From the NCBI RefSeq assembly GCF_027594545.1, contig NZ_CP115160.1, positions 4,708,501 to 4,772,500 on the forward strand: DNA of 64,000 nt, written 5' to 3'. The notes under the pieces are model-generated. The model saw only the letters and a program-made list of their open reading frames with translations, was not told the origin of the DNA and made no database searches. This document shows positions 9,501 through 18,118 of this stretch, piece after piece (the stretch's first letter is position 1; every line of letters starts with the position of its first letter). Source of the stretch: Algoriphagus sp. TR-M9 (GTDB lineage: Bacteria > Bacteroidota > Bacteroidia > Cytophagales > Cyclobacteriaceae). The translations under genes and the position numbers were made by a program.

Positions 9501-12413
9501 ATCCTCGTTCAGGATCCGCTCGTGATATTCGGCAAGTAGCTGATCCGAGCAGGCTTTATACTTCTCAAAGTGATTTAGCCAATCTTCAAAAAGAATCTGA
9601 TTATCCTTTTCGGCAAGATAACATCCCAGCGAAACAGGGAAATCCGGAGATTGGGGCAATGCTTCGGCCAATTGAATCAACTGTTCAAACTGTTCTTCAC
9701 TGAAGTAAATTTTCTCCAAAGACATTCGGTCCAGCAGATTGTTTGACAACTTTTTCATAGCCTTGAGCTGGCTGATCAACTCTTCTGTCTGATGGGAAAT
9801 CTGGCTTTCGATACGGGAGGAGTAATTCTTCTGGTCTAGCCACCTCAGTGGGTTGACCACAGGTGAGCTGACCAGAGGGAATATAGTCTTATACTCAATT
9901 AGCCAATCTCTCCAGTTTTGGTACATGGTTTTTTCCAATCGCCCAAAAACGTCATCAGGGACAGGTATAGCCGGAAAATCCAAAGAACCTAAATCCTCCA
10001 AGGCTGAGATGGAATCAAAGAGGCTCCATCCTAGAGGACGGATGCGGTGTAGCTCTCTAACATAGCCACTGATTTCCTCTCGGGACTTTCCAAGCCTTTC
10101 TGCTTCAAGTCCAAAATCATAAGACCGGGTTTTCTTTTTTGAATCAAGCGATTTTTCCAGTTGTGCAAGTACATCCGATTTTTTGGACTTATTAGAGTGC
10201 AATTCCAGCGTAAAAGGAGCTAGCCCAATCTGCTCCAAACGTTTATGAACTACATCTAAAGCAGCTTTTTTCGCAGCAACAAAAAGTACTCTTTTGCCAT
10301 GAAATAAAGCATCAGCGATAATATTGGTGATAGTTTGTGACTTCCCTGTGCCCGGAGGTCCATGAAGAATAAAACTCCTTCCCTGCTGAGCTGCAAAAAC
10401 GGCTTTCATTTGGGAAACGTCCATAGGTATGGGCAATGCCATTTTCTCGGGAGGCACATCATCCATTTCATCTGCTTCACCATCTGACCCCACCTCGATT
10501 GCCAGTCTTCCTTCCACCAGACTCCTGACCATCGGGCTTTTCAAAATATCCTCCTGATGCACCACTATATCCTTCCAGAGAATAAGCTTGCTGAAAGAAA
10601 AATTACCCAGAACAAGCTGTTCTTCCACATCCCATCCTCTCAGCTGCATTACCGCTCTTCTGACCATCCCCATTACTTTTGCTACGTCTACTCCTTTATC
10701 GTCTGTGGGCAATTGCTCCAGCATCCCTAAGTCAAGATCATATTCTTGACGTAGAAATTCAATGAGGGTAATATTGACCATGGTCTCTTCTTCCCGGCTT
10801 TTCAGTGTAAACTTGCTGTTGACAGAGCGACGGTTTAATTCTACAGGGAGGAGCAATATCGGAGATAGTCTGGCCTTATCAGGGCTTTTGCGGTCATACC
10901 ATTTGAGCAGACCTACTGCCAAATACAAGGTGCTTGAGCCATTTTCCTCGATTGCCTGCTTTGCATTTTTGTTGATATAGCTAAGGATCTGATCCAGATC
11001 TCTTTCGTGATAGTGAGTGATAAGGCGGTTATACCGTAGTTCATCATTGGCAAGTTCATAAAGTGGAGAGGAATGATGAATAGGAGGCAAATAAAGATTA
11101 TACTGTCGAAGGATTCCAGCATTGGGAGATGGCAGAATGGAAAAAGACTTCCCCTCGCTTAACGTATCTTCCAGGTGACTTATATCTATATCTACCAGCT
11201 GGAGCATATTTCTAGTCATCCGAAGGTTTAAAAGACTGTTTCGAAGGGACAGATCCAAAAGTTTCCTTTCCCAAACCTTCTGCTTAGTAGCTTGTGTGGT
11301 ACCCTGAAGTAAATCCTCATGGTAGATTGTCCCAATCTCAAAGTTTTTTTCCATCTCCAGAGAGATCTTGTCATTTTCCCAGAAGTCTCTAAGTGGCTCA
11401 GAGGAAATATCTCTGAGAAGAGGCAGTGGACGGATTCTGGCAGTTCTTGCGCGCTTGATATCCACAGAAAGCAAAAATTCTTCTTTCTCAATCAAATGTG
11501 TCTCTCCACTATGGATGGCCCTGAAAAAATTTGATGTGTTTCCTTTGCAAAGGGTAGTCGATTCAAGCACCGCAATTTCACGAATACCCTTGGACAGCCT
11601 TTTAGTAATCGCGGTTTTGTCATCACTGACAATTTCAGAAAACTTATCATCCTGTAGCCAGCATCCTACAAAGGCATGGCCCCGAACAATAATGAGTAAC
11701 GGATGAAGATCGATAGCCTCAAGACACGCAGCATACAGCAAACTCAAATCGATACAGTTGCCAAAATGTTCCTGTTGAATGGTATCCAATAACCTTAAAC
11801 GTTGTCCCGTTTCTTCGTATCCCGGAGGCAGCGAACTATATACAATTTCCTCTCCTAGAATAGCGGTGTATAGTGCGGACATGAATTGTAAAATCCTTTC
11901 GGGACTATTCCTTTGATACCCCTCAAAGGCTGGCTCTTGCCCATTTTCCTCTAAGATTTCCGCTGCCTTTCTCTTGAGATGATTTACGTAGGAATGATTA
12001 GGGGTCACATAAGATGCAATCAATTCAGGGAGTACATGGAACCCACCGAAAAAATCAATCGGATATGCAAATAACGTATGATCCTCAGCTTGAATCAGTG
12101 ATCCGCCTACGTATAATTCAAAGGTCAACACAATTTTATCTGTCTCGGACAGTTTGGAAAAATATTGGCGGTCAACTTTCAAAACATTCAAAGGAATTTT
12201 AACCTCACTTTCTGGTTTAATCGCTGCCAGCTCAAAACTATATGGATATATGCAGGGCTGATCCGAATACATCTTCAGTTCCAAATTAAACTCTTCTTCC
12301 TGCCCTTCATTTTCAATTGTTAGTTCACGGATAAAGGGGATGTCATTTAAGTATAAAGGCAGGTTCAAAAAAGGAAGTACTTCGACTCTAAAGTTGATCG
12401 CTATTGGTGTCAT
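6597..12413 (-). CDS. DUF4011/DUF3320 superfamily 1 helicase with Vsr-like endonuclease domain
   Basis: A 1938-aa protein with several enzymatic modules. The N-terminal part contains a transglutaminase-like Cys/His pair (C220 in FGNCIDLS, H246 in RGHAFVGCW). Next comes the DUF4011 signature WERKLLDLSLRNSLLNLR (about 385-402). An SF1 helicase core follows, with Walker A GPPGTGKSQT (K691), Walker B VIFDEASQLP (D1324) and C-terminal helicase motifs such as VTRARNEM. A Vsr/MTES_1575-like nuclease domain lies around 1620-1720 (D1644 in FKLDLGIV, then MIDGKYYWEAKT), and a DUF3320-like C-terminus ends the protein. This architecture matches, from memory, the Hhe-type anti-phage helicases described by Gao and colleagues. 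It lies directly upstream of cas9 on the same strand with no minus-strand terminator between them, which suggests a shared transcript and a defence role. Confidence 0.85.
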   Translation of the reverse strand: MTPIAINFRVEVLPFLNLPLYLNDIPFIRELTIENEGQEEEFNLELKMYSDQPCIYPYSFELAAIKPESEVKIPLNVLKVDRQYFSKLSETDKIVLTFELYVGGSLIQAEDHTLFAYPIDFFGGFHVLPELIASYVTPNHSYVNHLKRKAAEILEENGQEPAFEGYQRNSPERILQFMSALYTAILGEEIVYSSLPPGYEETGQRLRLLDTIQQEHFGNCIDLSLLYAACLEAIDLHPLLIIVRGHAFVGCWLQDDKFSEIVSDDKTAITKRLSKGIREIAVLESTTLCKGNTSNFFRAIHSGETHLIEKEEFLLSVDIKRARTARIRPLPLLRDISSEPLRDFWENDKISLEMEKNFEIGTIYHEDLLQGTTQATKQKVWERKLLDLSLRNSLLNLRMTRNMLQLVDIDISHLEDTLSEGKSFSILPSPNAGILRQYNLYLPPIHHSSPLYELANDELRYNRLITHYHERDLDQILSYINKNAKQAIEENGSSTLYLAVGLLKWYDRKSPDKARLSPILLLPVELNRRSVNSKFTLKSREEETMVNITLIEFLRQEYDLDLGMLEQLPTDDKGVDVAKVMGMVRRAVMQLRGWDVEEQLVLGNFSFSKLILWKDIVVHQEDILKSPMVRSLVEGRLAIEVGSDGEADEMDDVPPEKMALPIPMDVSQMKAVFAAQQGRSFILHGPPGTGKSQTITNIIADALFHGKRVLFVAAKKAALDVVHKRLEQIGLAPFTLELHSNKSKKSDVLAQLEKSLDSKKKTRSYDFGLEAERLGKSREEISGYVRELHRIRPLGWSLFDSISALEDLGSLDFPAIPVPDDVFGRLEKTMYQNWRDWLIEYKTIFPLVSSPVVNPLRWLDQKNYSSRIESQISHQTEELISQLKAMKKLSNNLLDRMSLEKIYFSEEQFEQLIQLAEALPQSPDFPVSLGCYLAEKDNQILFEDWLNHFEKYKACSDQLLAEYHERILNEDFSLWQLAWNKANQSWFLPKWLGKNKVKKHFSVYRKSKFSSDNQVEQLFQVSEELLSYKKVLGQTRFGEVTKALRSWYKEEDTDILYLREVNEQLKRLASKFRFLGVHSFKKWMETLIQQDISRIKDFLELAKPHCDNFCKEARKLDELIHSYIQLTGFSVEDSRSAESFFDHLLSKLEGIEKHLPELKNWVNYSVIKVKGQEMGLNWFIAAVEESEGDDEIEKLFLYVIHVEFAERVIESTDLLNLFNARLFTGKIDQYKQLSKGFQELTKQELYMRLSDRLPYAQAEAMQSSELGLLQRAIKNRGRGVSIRKLFDQIPMLLPRLAPCMLMSLISVAQYFDVNANHFDLVIFDEASQLPTCEAVSALARAKQAIIVGDPKQMPPTAFFSSIKVYEENMEVEDLESILDDCLALSVPSRYLLRHYRSKHESLIAFSNVNYYENKLLTFPSADDLSKKVIHHAVPGYYDKGKTRQNKFEAEAIIAFIKDHFKDPLRKKTSLGVVTFSQTQQSLVEELLQDLFLEYPEIEQAATECSEPIFVKNLENVQGDERDIILFSIGYGPDQEGKMSMNFGPLNRNGGWRRLNVAVTRARNEMHVFATLTSDKIDLSRTAAEGVSGLKSFLHFAEKGHLTLQANDQPESSEHKSLANAISMRLAKAGLEVKTDIGTSGFKLDLGIVNPEKPSEYLLGIMIDGKYYWEAKTTNDREMVMPAVLKALGWNIFRVWAMDWKSEPDRIIDEILEKVKEIKSGEVEESKKVSDEVPEEPFLEPEEIEKEEVAPPTFKRKYIPAALLLVPGGSSERIYEYSSRVKLKEQIKEVINLEAPISKRLLAKRVLQAWNVSKLSAKLDNHLTELLTEMGAQHTLHHQPFYVGAGDEDVLRNIDFYRTNETEKREIEDIAPEELSIAILEILHQNFSIDEAELLRYVAKVFGFSKVGRQIDESLRYTLIMLEKRGKLKREDGRDVIKP

Positions 12414-12657
12414 TATTCTAGGTTGTCGTTATTGATAGGGGCGGATTTAAATGCACGTTCCCAGTTTCGATTCATAAAGCAAGGTTAGGTACTCTGAAAA
12501 TCAAGGTCTCAACCTAGGTCAAGTTCAATACCTAGATGAAATTAATCCGATAGAAAAGTTGGAATAGTTAAAATGCAAGAAAAGGATTTTTAGACACAAA
12601 AAAATACCCTGTACTGAAATAGCCCCAAAAAGTTAGACACTATTTGAAGGCAATTTT

Positions 12658-13179
12658 ATGAAAGGTAAAAAGAAGTATTCTGTCCTCTTTAGGAAAGAGG
12701 CAGTTGATCAAGTGATCCACGATAAGCGATCAGTATTTAAAGTAGGTCAGGATTTAGGAGTTGATAAATCTCTTATTCGTAAATGGGTTCTCTTGTATCA
12801 AAAACACGGAATTATGGGCCTTATGCCTATTTCAAATAGAGAATATCCTCCTGCATTCAAGGTCAAGGCTATTGAGACCATGCGAAAGAAGTCGTTATCT
12901 TTATTGGAGACCTGTATTCAGTTTAATATTCGAAGTCCTGGTTCCTTGGTCAAATGGATAGCTCTTTATGATGAAAAAGGCTCTGAAGGTTTAGCAAGGA
13001 AACAAAGTGAACCAAAATTTCCCATGGCCAAAAGAATCAAAAAGCCCAAAACCAAGGAAGAAGAGCTCCTGAAGGAATTAGCTTCCCTGAGAGCTGAAAA
13101 TGCATATTTAAAAAAGCTCCATGCCTTAATTCAAGCCGACAAAGAGAAAGAAGAAAAGCGGAAGTCATCCAGGAATTAA
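12658..13179 (+). CDS. IS3-family transposase OrfA (helix-turn-helix subunit)
   Basis: A 173-aa DNA-binding subunit of an IS150-group transposase. It has two helix-turn-helix segments, around residues 10-50 (KEAVDQVIHDKRSVFKVGQD) and 65-105 (LLETCIQFNIRSPGSLVKW), then a C-terminal leucine-rich helix (LRAENAYLKKLHALIQ). OrfA normally binds the terminal repeats, and a -1 frameshift produces the OrfAB transposase. The orfB frame lies at -1 and is open back through the A-rich stretch at 13141-13160, so the usual programmed fusion is plausible. Confidence 0.9.
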   Translation: MKGKKKYSVLFRKEAVDQVIHDKRSVFKVGQDLGVDKSLIRKWVLLYQKHGIMGLMPISNREYPPAFKVKAIETMRKKSLSLLETCIQFNIRSPGSLVKWIALYDEKGSEGLARKQSEPKFPMAKRIKKPKTKEEELLKELASLRAENAYLKKLHALIQADKEKEEKRKSSRN

Positions 13180-13208
13180 GGCAGTCTCATGCATTATCAG
13201 ATCTGTTA

Positions 13209-14006
13209 GTGCATGCTGGGATGGCCAGAAGTACCTTTTATTATCACATAAAACAATCCAGAAAGCCGGATAAATATCTGGAAGCCAAAAAGGCTATTTC
13301 CAGGATCTATAAGGAACATAAAGGGCGAATGGGCTACAGGCGCATCAAATTTCAACTTAGAAACGAAGGCATGATTCTCAACCATAAAACAGTTTTGAGA
13401 TTGATGCAGGAATTGGGAATCCAGAGTTTGATTCGGACAAAAAAATACAAATCCTATAAGGGGGAAATGGGTAAAGTCGCTCCAAATCTTTTAGAACGCA
13501 ACTTTAAAGCTTCTATGCCAAATGAAAAATGGGCTACCGATATTACGGAGTTTAAAGTCACTGACAAGAAACTCTACTTGTCTCCGATCATTGATATGTT
13601 CAATGGAGAGATCATCAGTTATACCATGTCAGAAAATGCCAAATTAAAGCCTGTAATTGATATGTTAGAGCAAGTGGAACGCCCTATTGCGAAGGAAAAA
13701 CCGGTAATTATGCAATCAGACCAAGGATGGCACTACCAAATGAAATTGTATCAGGATACATTACACAAAAAGAACATTGTCCCAAGTATGTCCCGAAAAG
13801 GAAATTGCTTGGACAATGCGATAATAGAAAATTTCTTTGGAACCCTTAAATGTGAATTGTTCTATCTAAAAAAGTACAATTCAATCAATGAGCTGAAAAA
13901 AGAAATCAAAGAATACATCCATTATTATAATCACAAAAGAATCCGATTAAACCTGAATGGAATGAGTCCAGTGAGTTATCGAATCCATTCACTAAATTCA
14001 ACATAA
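13209..14006 (+). CDS. IS3-family transposase OrfB (DDE integrase domain)
   Basis: A 265-aa rve-type integrase core. The DDE triad is intact: D111 in WATDITEF, D171 in QSDQGWHY and E207 in IIENFFGTLK. An HTH_21-like segment (KGRMGYRRI) precedes it. The first ATG is at 13209, but the frame is open upstream through KAEVIQELRQSHALSDLLVH, as in IS150 elements. The working product is therefore probably the frameshifted OrfAB fusion rather than this shorter reading. Confidence 0.92.
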   Translation: MHAGMARSTFYYHIKQSRKPDKYLEAKKAISRIYKEHKGRMGYRRIKFQLRNEGMILNHKTVLRLMQELGIQSLIRTKKYKSYKGEMGKVAPNLLERNFKASMPNEKWATDITEFKVTDKKLYLSPIIDMFNGEIISYTMSENAKLKPVIDMLEQVERPIAKEKPVIMQSDQGWHYQMKLYQDTLHKKNIVPSMSRKGNCLDNAIIENFFGTLKCELFYLKKYNSINELKKEIKEYIHYYNHKRIRLNLNGMSPVSYRIHSLNST

Positions 14007-14099
14007 CAAGAAAAAAATGTCCAAAAATCTGGGGCTAGTCTAGTACAGGGTATTTTTTTGTGTTTGACAGCAGTTGACAGAATTTTATTAGCTGTTGTT

Positions 14100-15173
14100 C
14101 TACTTGAAAATGTAGCCTATAGGATCAATCACATTCAGAAAACTCAAACCTATTGTTCCAAAAAGTAAAAAAACTAATATGACGTAGACAAGATCCTTTT
14201 TATCTAATCCATTCCCGTTTTTACTGTTTTTCTGTGGTTGTGTAAGTTGTGCTATAAGTACAGCCAAAAATACCCAAGAGATTAGTAGTGATAGGATTGA
14301 TAAAACCTTTGATAAAATACTAGTGTCTGAAAACCAAGGGTATATAAAGAAACTAGGTAGCAAAATGAAAAGTATAAAATTGATTCCGGTGACAGCCCAG
14401 GTCTTGATTTTAATCCTAGTCTTGCCCTTTTCACTTTTTTTCAAAATGTACTGGACGTTCATGTCCAGTACATTTTGATAGGGGATTACAAAACAGTCCC
14501 CAGGTATTTCCTTAGGTGAAATTGCATCTCCCTTCGAATTTTTATATCGACGGGTTCCGGTTAAATAAATTGTGTTCAAATTTCCTTCTGAGGTAATGGA
14601 ATACTGAACAAGACTTCCAGAAAAGAGTCGATTATCGTCTTCTCCATACTTTACAAGGACATCAATCAGAGTGGTGGCCACTTTTCCCCGTTTAAAAGAT
14701 TTTTGCTTGAACTCCCGAGAGTTCAAAATTTCTCCTGAAAAATAGTAATGCCACTTATTGGCAAATCTCAAAACAGCAAAGCGCTGATCCAATTGAAAAA
14801 TCCTTACAAAGTGGAAAGCAAAAAATCCTAGAAATAATGCGATAATTACTGATCCTAACAAATAGAGCAAAATATTAGTCAACCCGCTCTCATTAAAATC
14901 AGGCACTTCATTATTCGTTAATTTACTATGTGTCTCTGTCAGTAGTTCAAAAATACTTTCATACTGTACATTAAAAGTGTTTATGAAAATATAAAACGTA
15001 ACTATCTGTACCAAAATCCCCCAAAACAGGCTTGTGATTAACCTATCAGCAAATAATCCAGACTGAAACTGTCGAGTAAAAGGTCCCTGAAAATATATTC
15101 TTTTAAAAAATACGCCGGGAATCACCAGCATGATAATGTAAACAATCGTAACTATCGTAAGACTGCTATCCAT
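14100..15173 (-). CDS. Multi-pass membrane protein of unknown function
   Basis: A 357-aa protein with about six hydrophobic segments: two in the N-terminal 70 residues, one or two around 105-130, and three in the C-terminal 100. The central soluble part (about 150-250) contains YGEDDNRLFSGSLVQYSI and a stretch ending in CFVIPYQNVL. It is vaguely reminiscent of the DUF6338 group of membrane proteins, but I cannot assign it. It starts 9 nt after the 76-aa gene upstream, so the two form an operon. Its terminator has been split by the IS3 element. Confidence 0.7.
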   Translation of the reverse strand: MDSSLTIVTIVYIIMLVIPGVFFKRIYFQGPFTRQFQSGLFADRLITSLFWGILVQIVTFYIFINTFNVQYESIFELLTETHSKLTNNEVPDFNESGLTNILLYLLGSVIIALFLGFFAFHFVRIFQLDQRFAVLRFANKWHYYFSGEILNSREFKQKSFKRGKVATTLIDVLVKYGEDDNRLFSGSLVQYSITSEGNLNTIYLTGTRRYKNSKGDAISPKEIPGDCFVIPYQNVLDMNVQYILKKSEKGKTRIKIKTWAVTGINFILFILLPSFFIYPWFSDTSILSKVLSILSLLISWVFLAVLIAQLTQPQKNSKNGNGLDKKDLVYVILVFLLFGTIGLSFLNVIDPIGYIFK

Positions 15174-15182
15174 TAATGGCGC

Positions 15183-15413
15183 TTAGTGATTAAGAATGAG
15201 CGTAATATCCTTCTTGTTGGCCAAACTGAGTTTTACTTCCTTCTCCTTGTTTTCGGGGTTTTTCAATCTGTCTATAGCTTTGAAATATTCCTCCCTATCT
15301 TTTGGGTTTTCAAGAATTTCCTTGATTTCGTCACTCAATAGGGGGTCAGATGTCACAAAATAATTTGCGAACACTTCATAAGCCTCCTTTAGGATTTTTT
15401 TGAATGATGTCAT
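15183..15413 (-). CDS. Small hypothetical protein
   Basis: A 76-aa, mostly helical, charged protein (MTSFKKILKEAYEVFANYFV...) with no signal peptide and no membrane segment. I do not recognise the family. Its ATG at 15413 and its 9-nt spacing to the membrane protein at 14100-15173 indicate co-transcription, so it may be a partner or small regulator of that protein. Confidence 0.6.
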   Translation of the reverse strand: MTSFKKILKEAYEVFANYFVTSDPLLSDEIKEILENPKDREEYFKAIDRLKNPENKEKEVKLSLANKKDITLILNH

Positions 15414-15498
15414 GATCTTTAGGATTTAATGCAAAGTAAGTTATTAACTTCCAGATAAAAAACTACTTTTTTTAACCTTAAGTTTCATTTTTTTCGAC

Positions 15499-15800
15499 TT
15501 AAAATCTACTGTCTTCCAGATACACGTAGGCTAAAGTCCTTCCATACCGATCATACTTCTGCACGTCATATTCAAGCAGCACCTTCTTCCCCTTGAGAAG
15601 GTGCTTCACATATTCCGAGGCTTCCTTTCCACCAGGTTCTTCTTCCGTCAGTCCTTCCCTCTTGACCTCCGGCATGTCTACGCCGATCAATCGGATTTTT
15701 TCGGTTTTGCCATTTTCCATCTTAACCCAGAAAGTATCGCCGTCTACAAACTTGTGAATTTTGTATGGGCCATGACGCTCTTTGAGAAATTGGGATGCCG
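15499..15800 (-). pseudogene. Truncated staphylococcal-nuclease (SNase) gene, copy 1
   Basis: Reading upstream of the ATG at 15720, the frame continues through ERHGPYKIHKFVDGDTFWVK, the conserved SNase N-terminal strands, to a stop near 15806 with no start codon. The signal peptide is therefore missing. The core follows: IRLIGVDMPEV, the catalytic-loop region, and YDRYGRTLAYVYLED. It then ends at SRF-stop, about 30 residues before the normal C-terminus seen in copy 2 (19630-20066). It is broken at both ends. It lies just downstream of the protease gene on the same strand. Confidence 0.75.
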
Positions 15801-15829
15801 AATAGTTGCTATTTTATATATGTTCTTAT

Positions 15830-18064
15830 TCACTTTTCTACCCTTACTTGCCTTCTGATTAATTCATCTTTAAATTGGATGTGGATATAATAAAAGCCAT
15901 TATTTAAATCACTTACATCAAAGGTTACTGATTCGGTACCCTTTGCATTCCCTATTATCCTTTTTCCTCCTTGGTCAAATAAACTGACTTCGAACAAGTC
16001 ATTTTTGTCACTTTCCTTTCCTATCAGATCTCTTAAACTAATTGTTATTATATCTGATGCAGGATTAGGATAGATTACAAAGTTTGATTCACTAGCCAAG
16101 GTGCAATCAACATATTCAATTTCGTACCCGGGAAGCCACGCTGACGTTCCACAGCTATTGGTACCACGGACTTCAAAGACATAATATCCATTATTTGGAA
16201 TAGGTACATAGGACCATATATAAGTTTGATTACTTTGATAGGTGCTAGGTGAAGTATAGGCAACTGTTAAACTTGGCCAATTCAATAGTCGGGCTTGCCA
16301 AGTAGTGTTAGGTGAATTAGAATATATTGTAAATGTATTTCCGTAATCACTTGAACAAAAGTACTCGTTTTCATCTACAGGGTTCGTGAACCCGATACCT
16401 GTAATCGTAGGTTTACCTACGTAAAAAGTCTTGACATATGTTTTGTTAGTACACAATCCCGAAATAGTAAATCTAATTTTGGCCTCTCCAGATACAGATG
16501 AATTAAGAGCAGATACTACTGCGCTTTTGCCAGTTCCAGTGGAAGGTGAAGACAATAATGAAGCTCCCTGGATAATAGACCAACTAACTGACAGATCAAG
16601 AGGTGCGTTATTTAAGGTAAATGTAGAAGAAGAGCAGACTTGTGTGGGTCCCGAAACACTAGGGAAGACTTTTGAAGCAGTACTTCCTGAGTATGTGTTT
16701 ATCGCGACTATTCCTTCATTATTAGGATCAAGATATTGGCATAACATTGACCATGATCGACTTAACCGAACAGAATAAATGTCAGCACTAGTATAAGTAG
16801 AACAATTTGGATTAATTGAACCACTCCTTAAGGAACCAATTACTCTCTTGGAAGAATTTAATGTTGGACTGCCTGAACTTACCAATTCTGGAAAACCATT
16901 TGTAGGAGTATATTTCCATACTCCATAGCTGTATCCTGGTTCGATTATTGGCGTTGCAGCCCCTCCGATGAAATATTTTTTTACATCACCCAGTGGATGG
17001 TGAATCACATTAACTGACGAAACAATCTCGTTTATTATGCTCCAACCCAAATAAGAGACGGACATACTTGAGAATACCGGGCTGGTGCCAGGATTGGCAC
17101 TAAGTTCCATCAACCTTAAATCATTACCTGCATCTAATGCTAATCCAGTTGCTCCATTAATAAAATATGCTTGTGTCCCATTTGTGGTGGGGGAGCATTG
17201 GGGGCTTTGGTAATGAAAAATGAATTTCAAATCAGGCACCTGATATCCTCCAATACCATGTATCATAGACAAGAAGAGGGCACGCTTATTTTGGGAACCG
17301 TTATTTACAAGGTATCCAGTACCACGATGGGAAATGTCTGAACCCGGTTCTAGAGGATCTGAGTAGGTAATTAATGCCACAGCACGGGATTCAACAGTCA
17401 AATTCGAATTACAATTTATATTTAAATGACAAGAAGCAGAGCACCCAAATCCAGTGCAATTAATGCCTTCTGTTCTGGAATTTAAGAACTTAGAAACTCC
17501 GAAATAATCAAAAATAACATGCCCTATCCTTGAAATTTTAATTTTACTTTTCATAAATGTGTTAGCATTTTCCGAATATAAGATTCGAATCCTGTCGCCA
17601 GGGATAAAGCCTGGGTCAAAATTTTCTTTTTTTGTTATGTTTTCTTTAGTTATTGGGCCAAGAATATAAGATTCCTCATCGTTTATAATCATTAGCTCAG
17701 CCTCTTCCGACAATTCTATTTCTGAGAAGGTCACGCTTAAAGCATTCGAATTTGGAGAGTATATTTCTATTTCTTTATAAATTTTTCCATCTAAAATAAT
17801 CTCAGGAATCGTGTCGAAATCAACATTAAACACAAGATTTTTTCCAATATTTATCGATTCTTCTATAGCAGTAGCTTTCTGAATACCCTTATAGAGCTCA
17901 TTCAGAGCTTGTGCTTTGTTCGGGAAATCTGGTATTAAGGCAGCTTGTCCACTCAAATACTTTTTAGGAATTCTAGAGCCTTCAACTTTTTCGACCTTAA
18001 CTTGGGCTGTTGCAGAAAATATAATAGTTAAAACAACATATGCAGAAAGTAAAATTTTTTTCAT
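15830..18064 (-). CDS. Secreted trypsin-like (lysyl-endopeptidase-type) protease with T9SS sorting domain
   Basis: A 744-aa exported protein. A signal peptide (1-20, ...FSATA-Q) is followed by a propeptide-like region to about 200. A serine-protease domain then resembles Achromobacter lysyl endopeptidase: H269 in LSMIHGIGG, D315 in GNDLRLMEL, S397 in LVSSGSPTL, and the family hallmarks FHYQSPQC and VIHHPLGDVKK. The Cys that normally follows the catalytic His is Gly here. An Ig/PKD-like segment lies at about 470-570, and a type IX secretion sorting domain (YPNPASDIITI...) forms the last ~80 residues. It should be exported across the outer membrane by the T9SS. The ATG at 18064 is back-to-back with the lipoprotein gene at 18119. 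Confidence 0.85.
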   Translation of the reverse strand: MKKILLSAYVVLTIIFSATAQVKVEKVEGSRIPKKYLSGQAALIPDFPNKAQALNELYKGIQKATAIEESINIGKNLVFNVDFDTIPEIILDGKIYKEIEIYSPNSNALSVTFSEIELSEEAELMIINDEESYILGPITKENITKKENFDPGFIPGDRIRILYSENANTFMKSKIKISRIGHVIFDYFGVSKFLNSRTEGINCTGFGCSASCHLNINCNSNLTVESRAVALITYSDPLEPGSDISHRGTGYLVNNGSQNKRALFLSMIHGIGGYQVPDLKFIFHYQSPQCSPTTNGTQAYFINGATGLALDAGNDLRLMELSANPGTSPVFSSMSVSYLGWSIINEIVSSVNVIHHPLGDVKKYFIGGAATPIIEPGYSYGVWKYTPTNGFPELVSSGSPTLNSSKRVIGSLRSGSINPNCSTYTSADIYSVRLSRSWSMLCQYLDPNNEGIVAINTYSGSTASKVFPSVSGPTQVCSSSTFTLNNAPLDLSVSWSIIQGASLLSSPSTGTGKSAVVSALNSSVSGEAKIRFTISGLCTNKTYVKTFYVGKPTITGIGFTNPVDENEYFCSSDYGNTFTIYSNSPNTTWQARLLNWPSLTVAYTSPSTYQSNQTYIWSYVPIPNNGYYVFEVRGTNSCGTSAWLPGYEIEYVDCTLASESNFVIYPNPASDIITISLRDLIGKESDKNDLFEVSLFDQGGKRIIGNAKGTESVTFDVSDLNNGFYYIHIQFKDELIRRQVRVEK

Positions 18065-18118
18065 CTTTTTTGTATTTAAAAGTAATTGTACCTAAATTAA
18101 TCAAAGAATTGTAATTCA

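Larger units (their letters stand above)
12615..14042 (+). mobile_element. IS3-family (IS150-like) insertion sequence
   Basis: The element carries orfA and orfB in adjacent frames. Its ends are related inverted repeats with a shared TAGCCCCA core: TGAAATAGCCCCAAA at the left, and the complement of the right end TAGACTAGCCCCAGA. The boundaries were chosen because they leave a 4-bp GTAC duplication (12611-12614 and 14043-14046). Removing the element and one GTAC restores exactly the intact palindrome seen at 21169-21196. An alternative reading with ends TGTACT...AGTACA (12610-14047) gives TG...CA termini but no duplication. The element looks complete and possibly active. Confidence 0.85.
12593..14069. 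repeat. Palindrome split by IS insertion
   Basis: The left arm ACACAAAAAAATACCCTGTA ends near 12613, and the right arm TACAGGGTATTTTTTTGTGT begins at 14044. Joined with one GTAC, they form one long palindrome of the same sequence as the intact copy at 21169-21196. It lies downstream of the minus-strand gene at 14100-15173, where it would have worked as a terminator before the insertion. Confidence 0.75.

Noticed and set aside
9392..9703. Plus-strand open frame inside the helicase gene
   Set aside because: It is antisense to conserved helicase sequence and has no independent support.
16431..16778. Plus-strand open frame across the protease gene
   Set aside because: Shadow of the T9SS protease; the coding signal is clearly on the minus strand.
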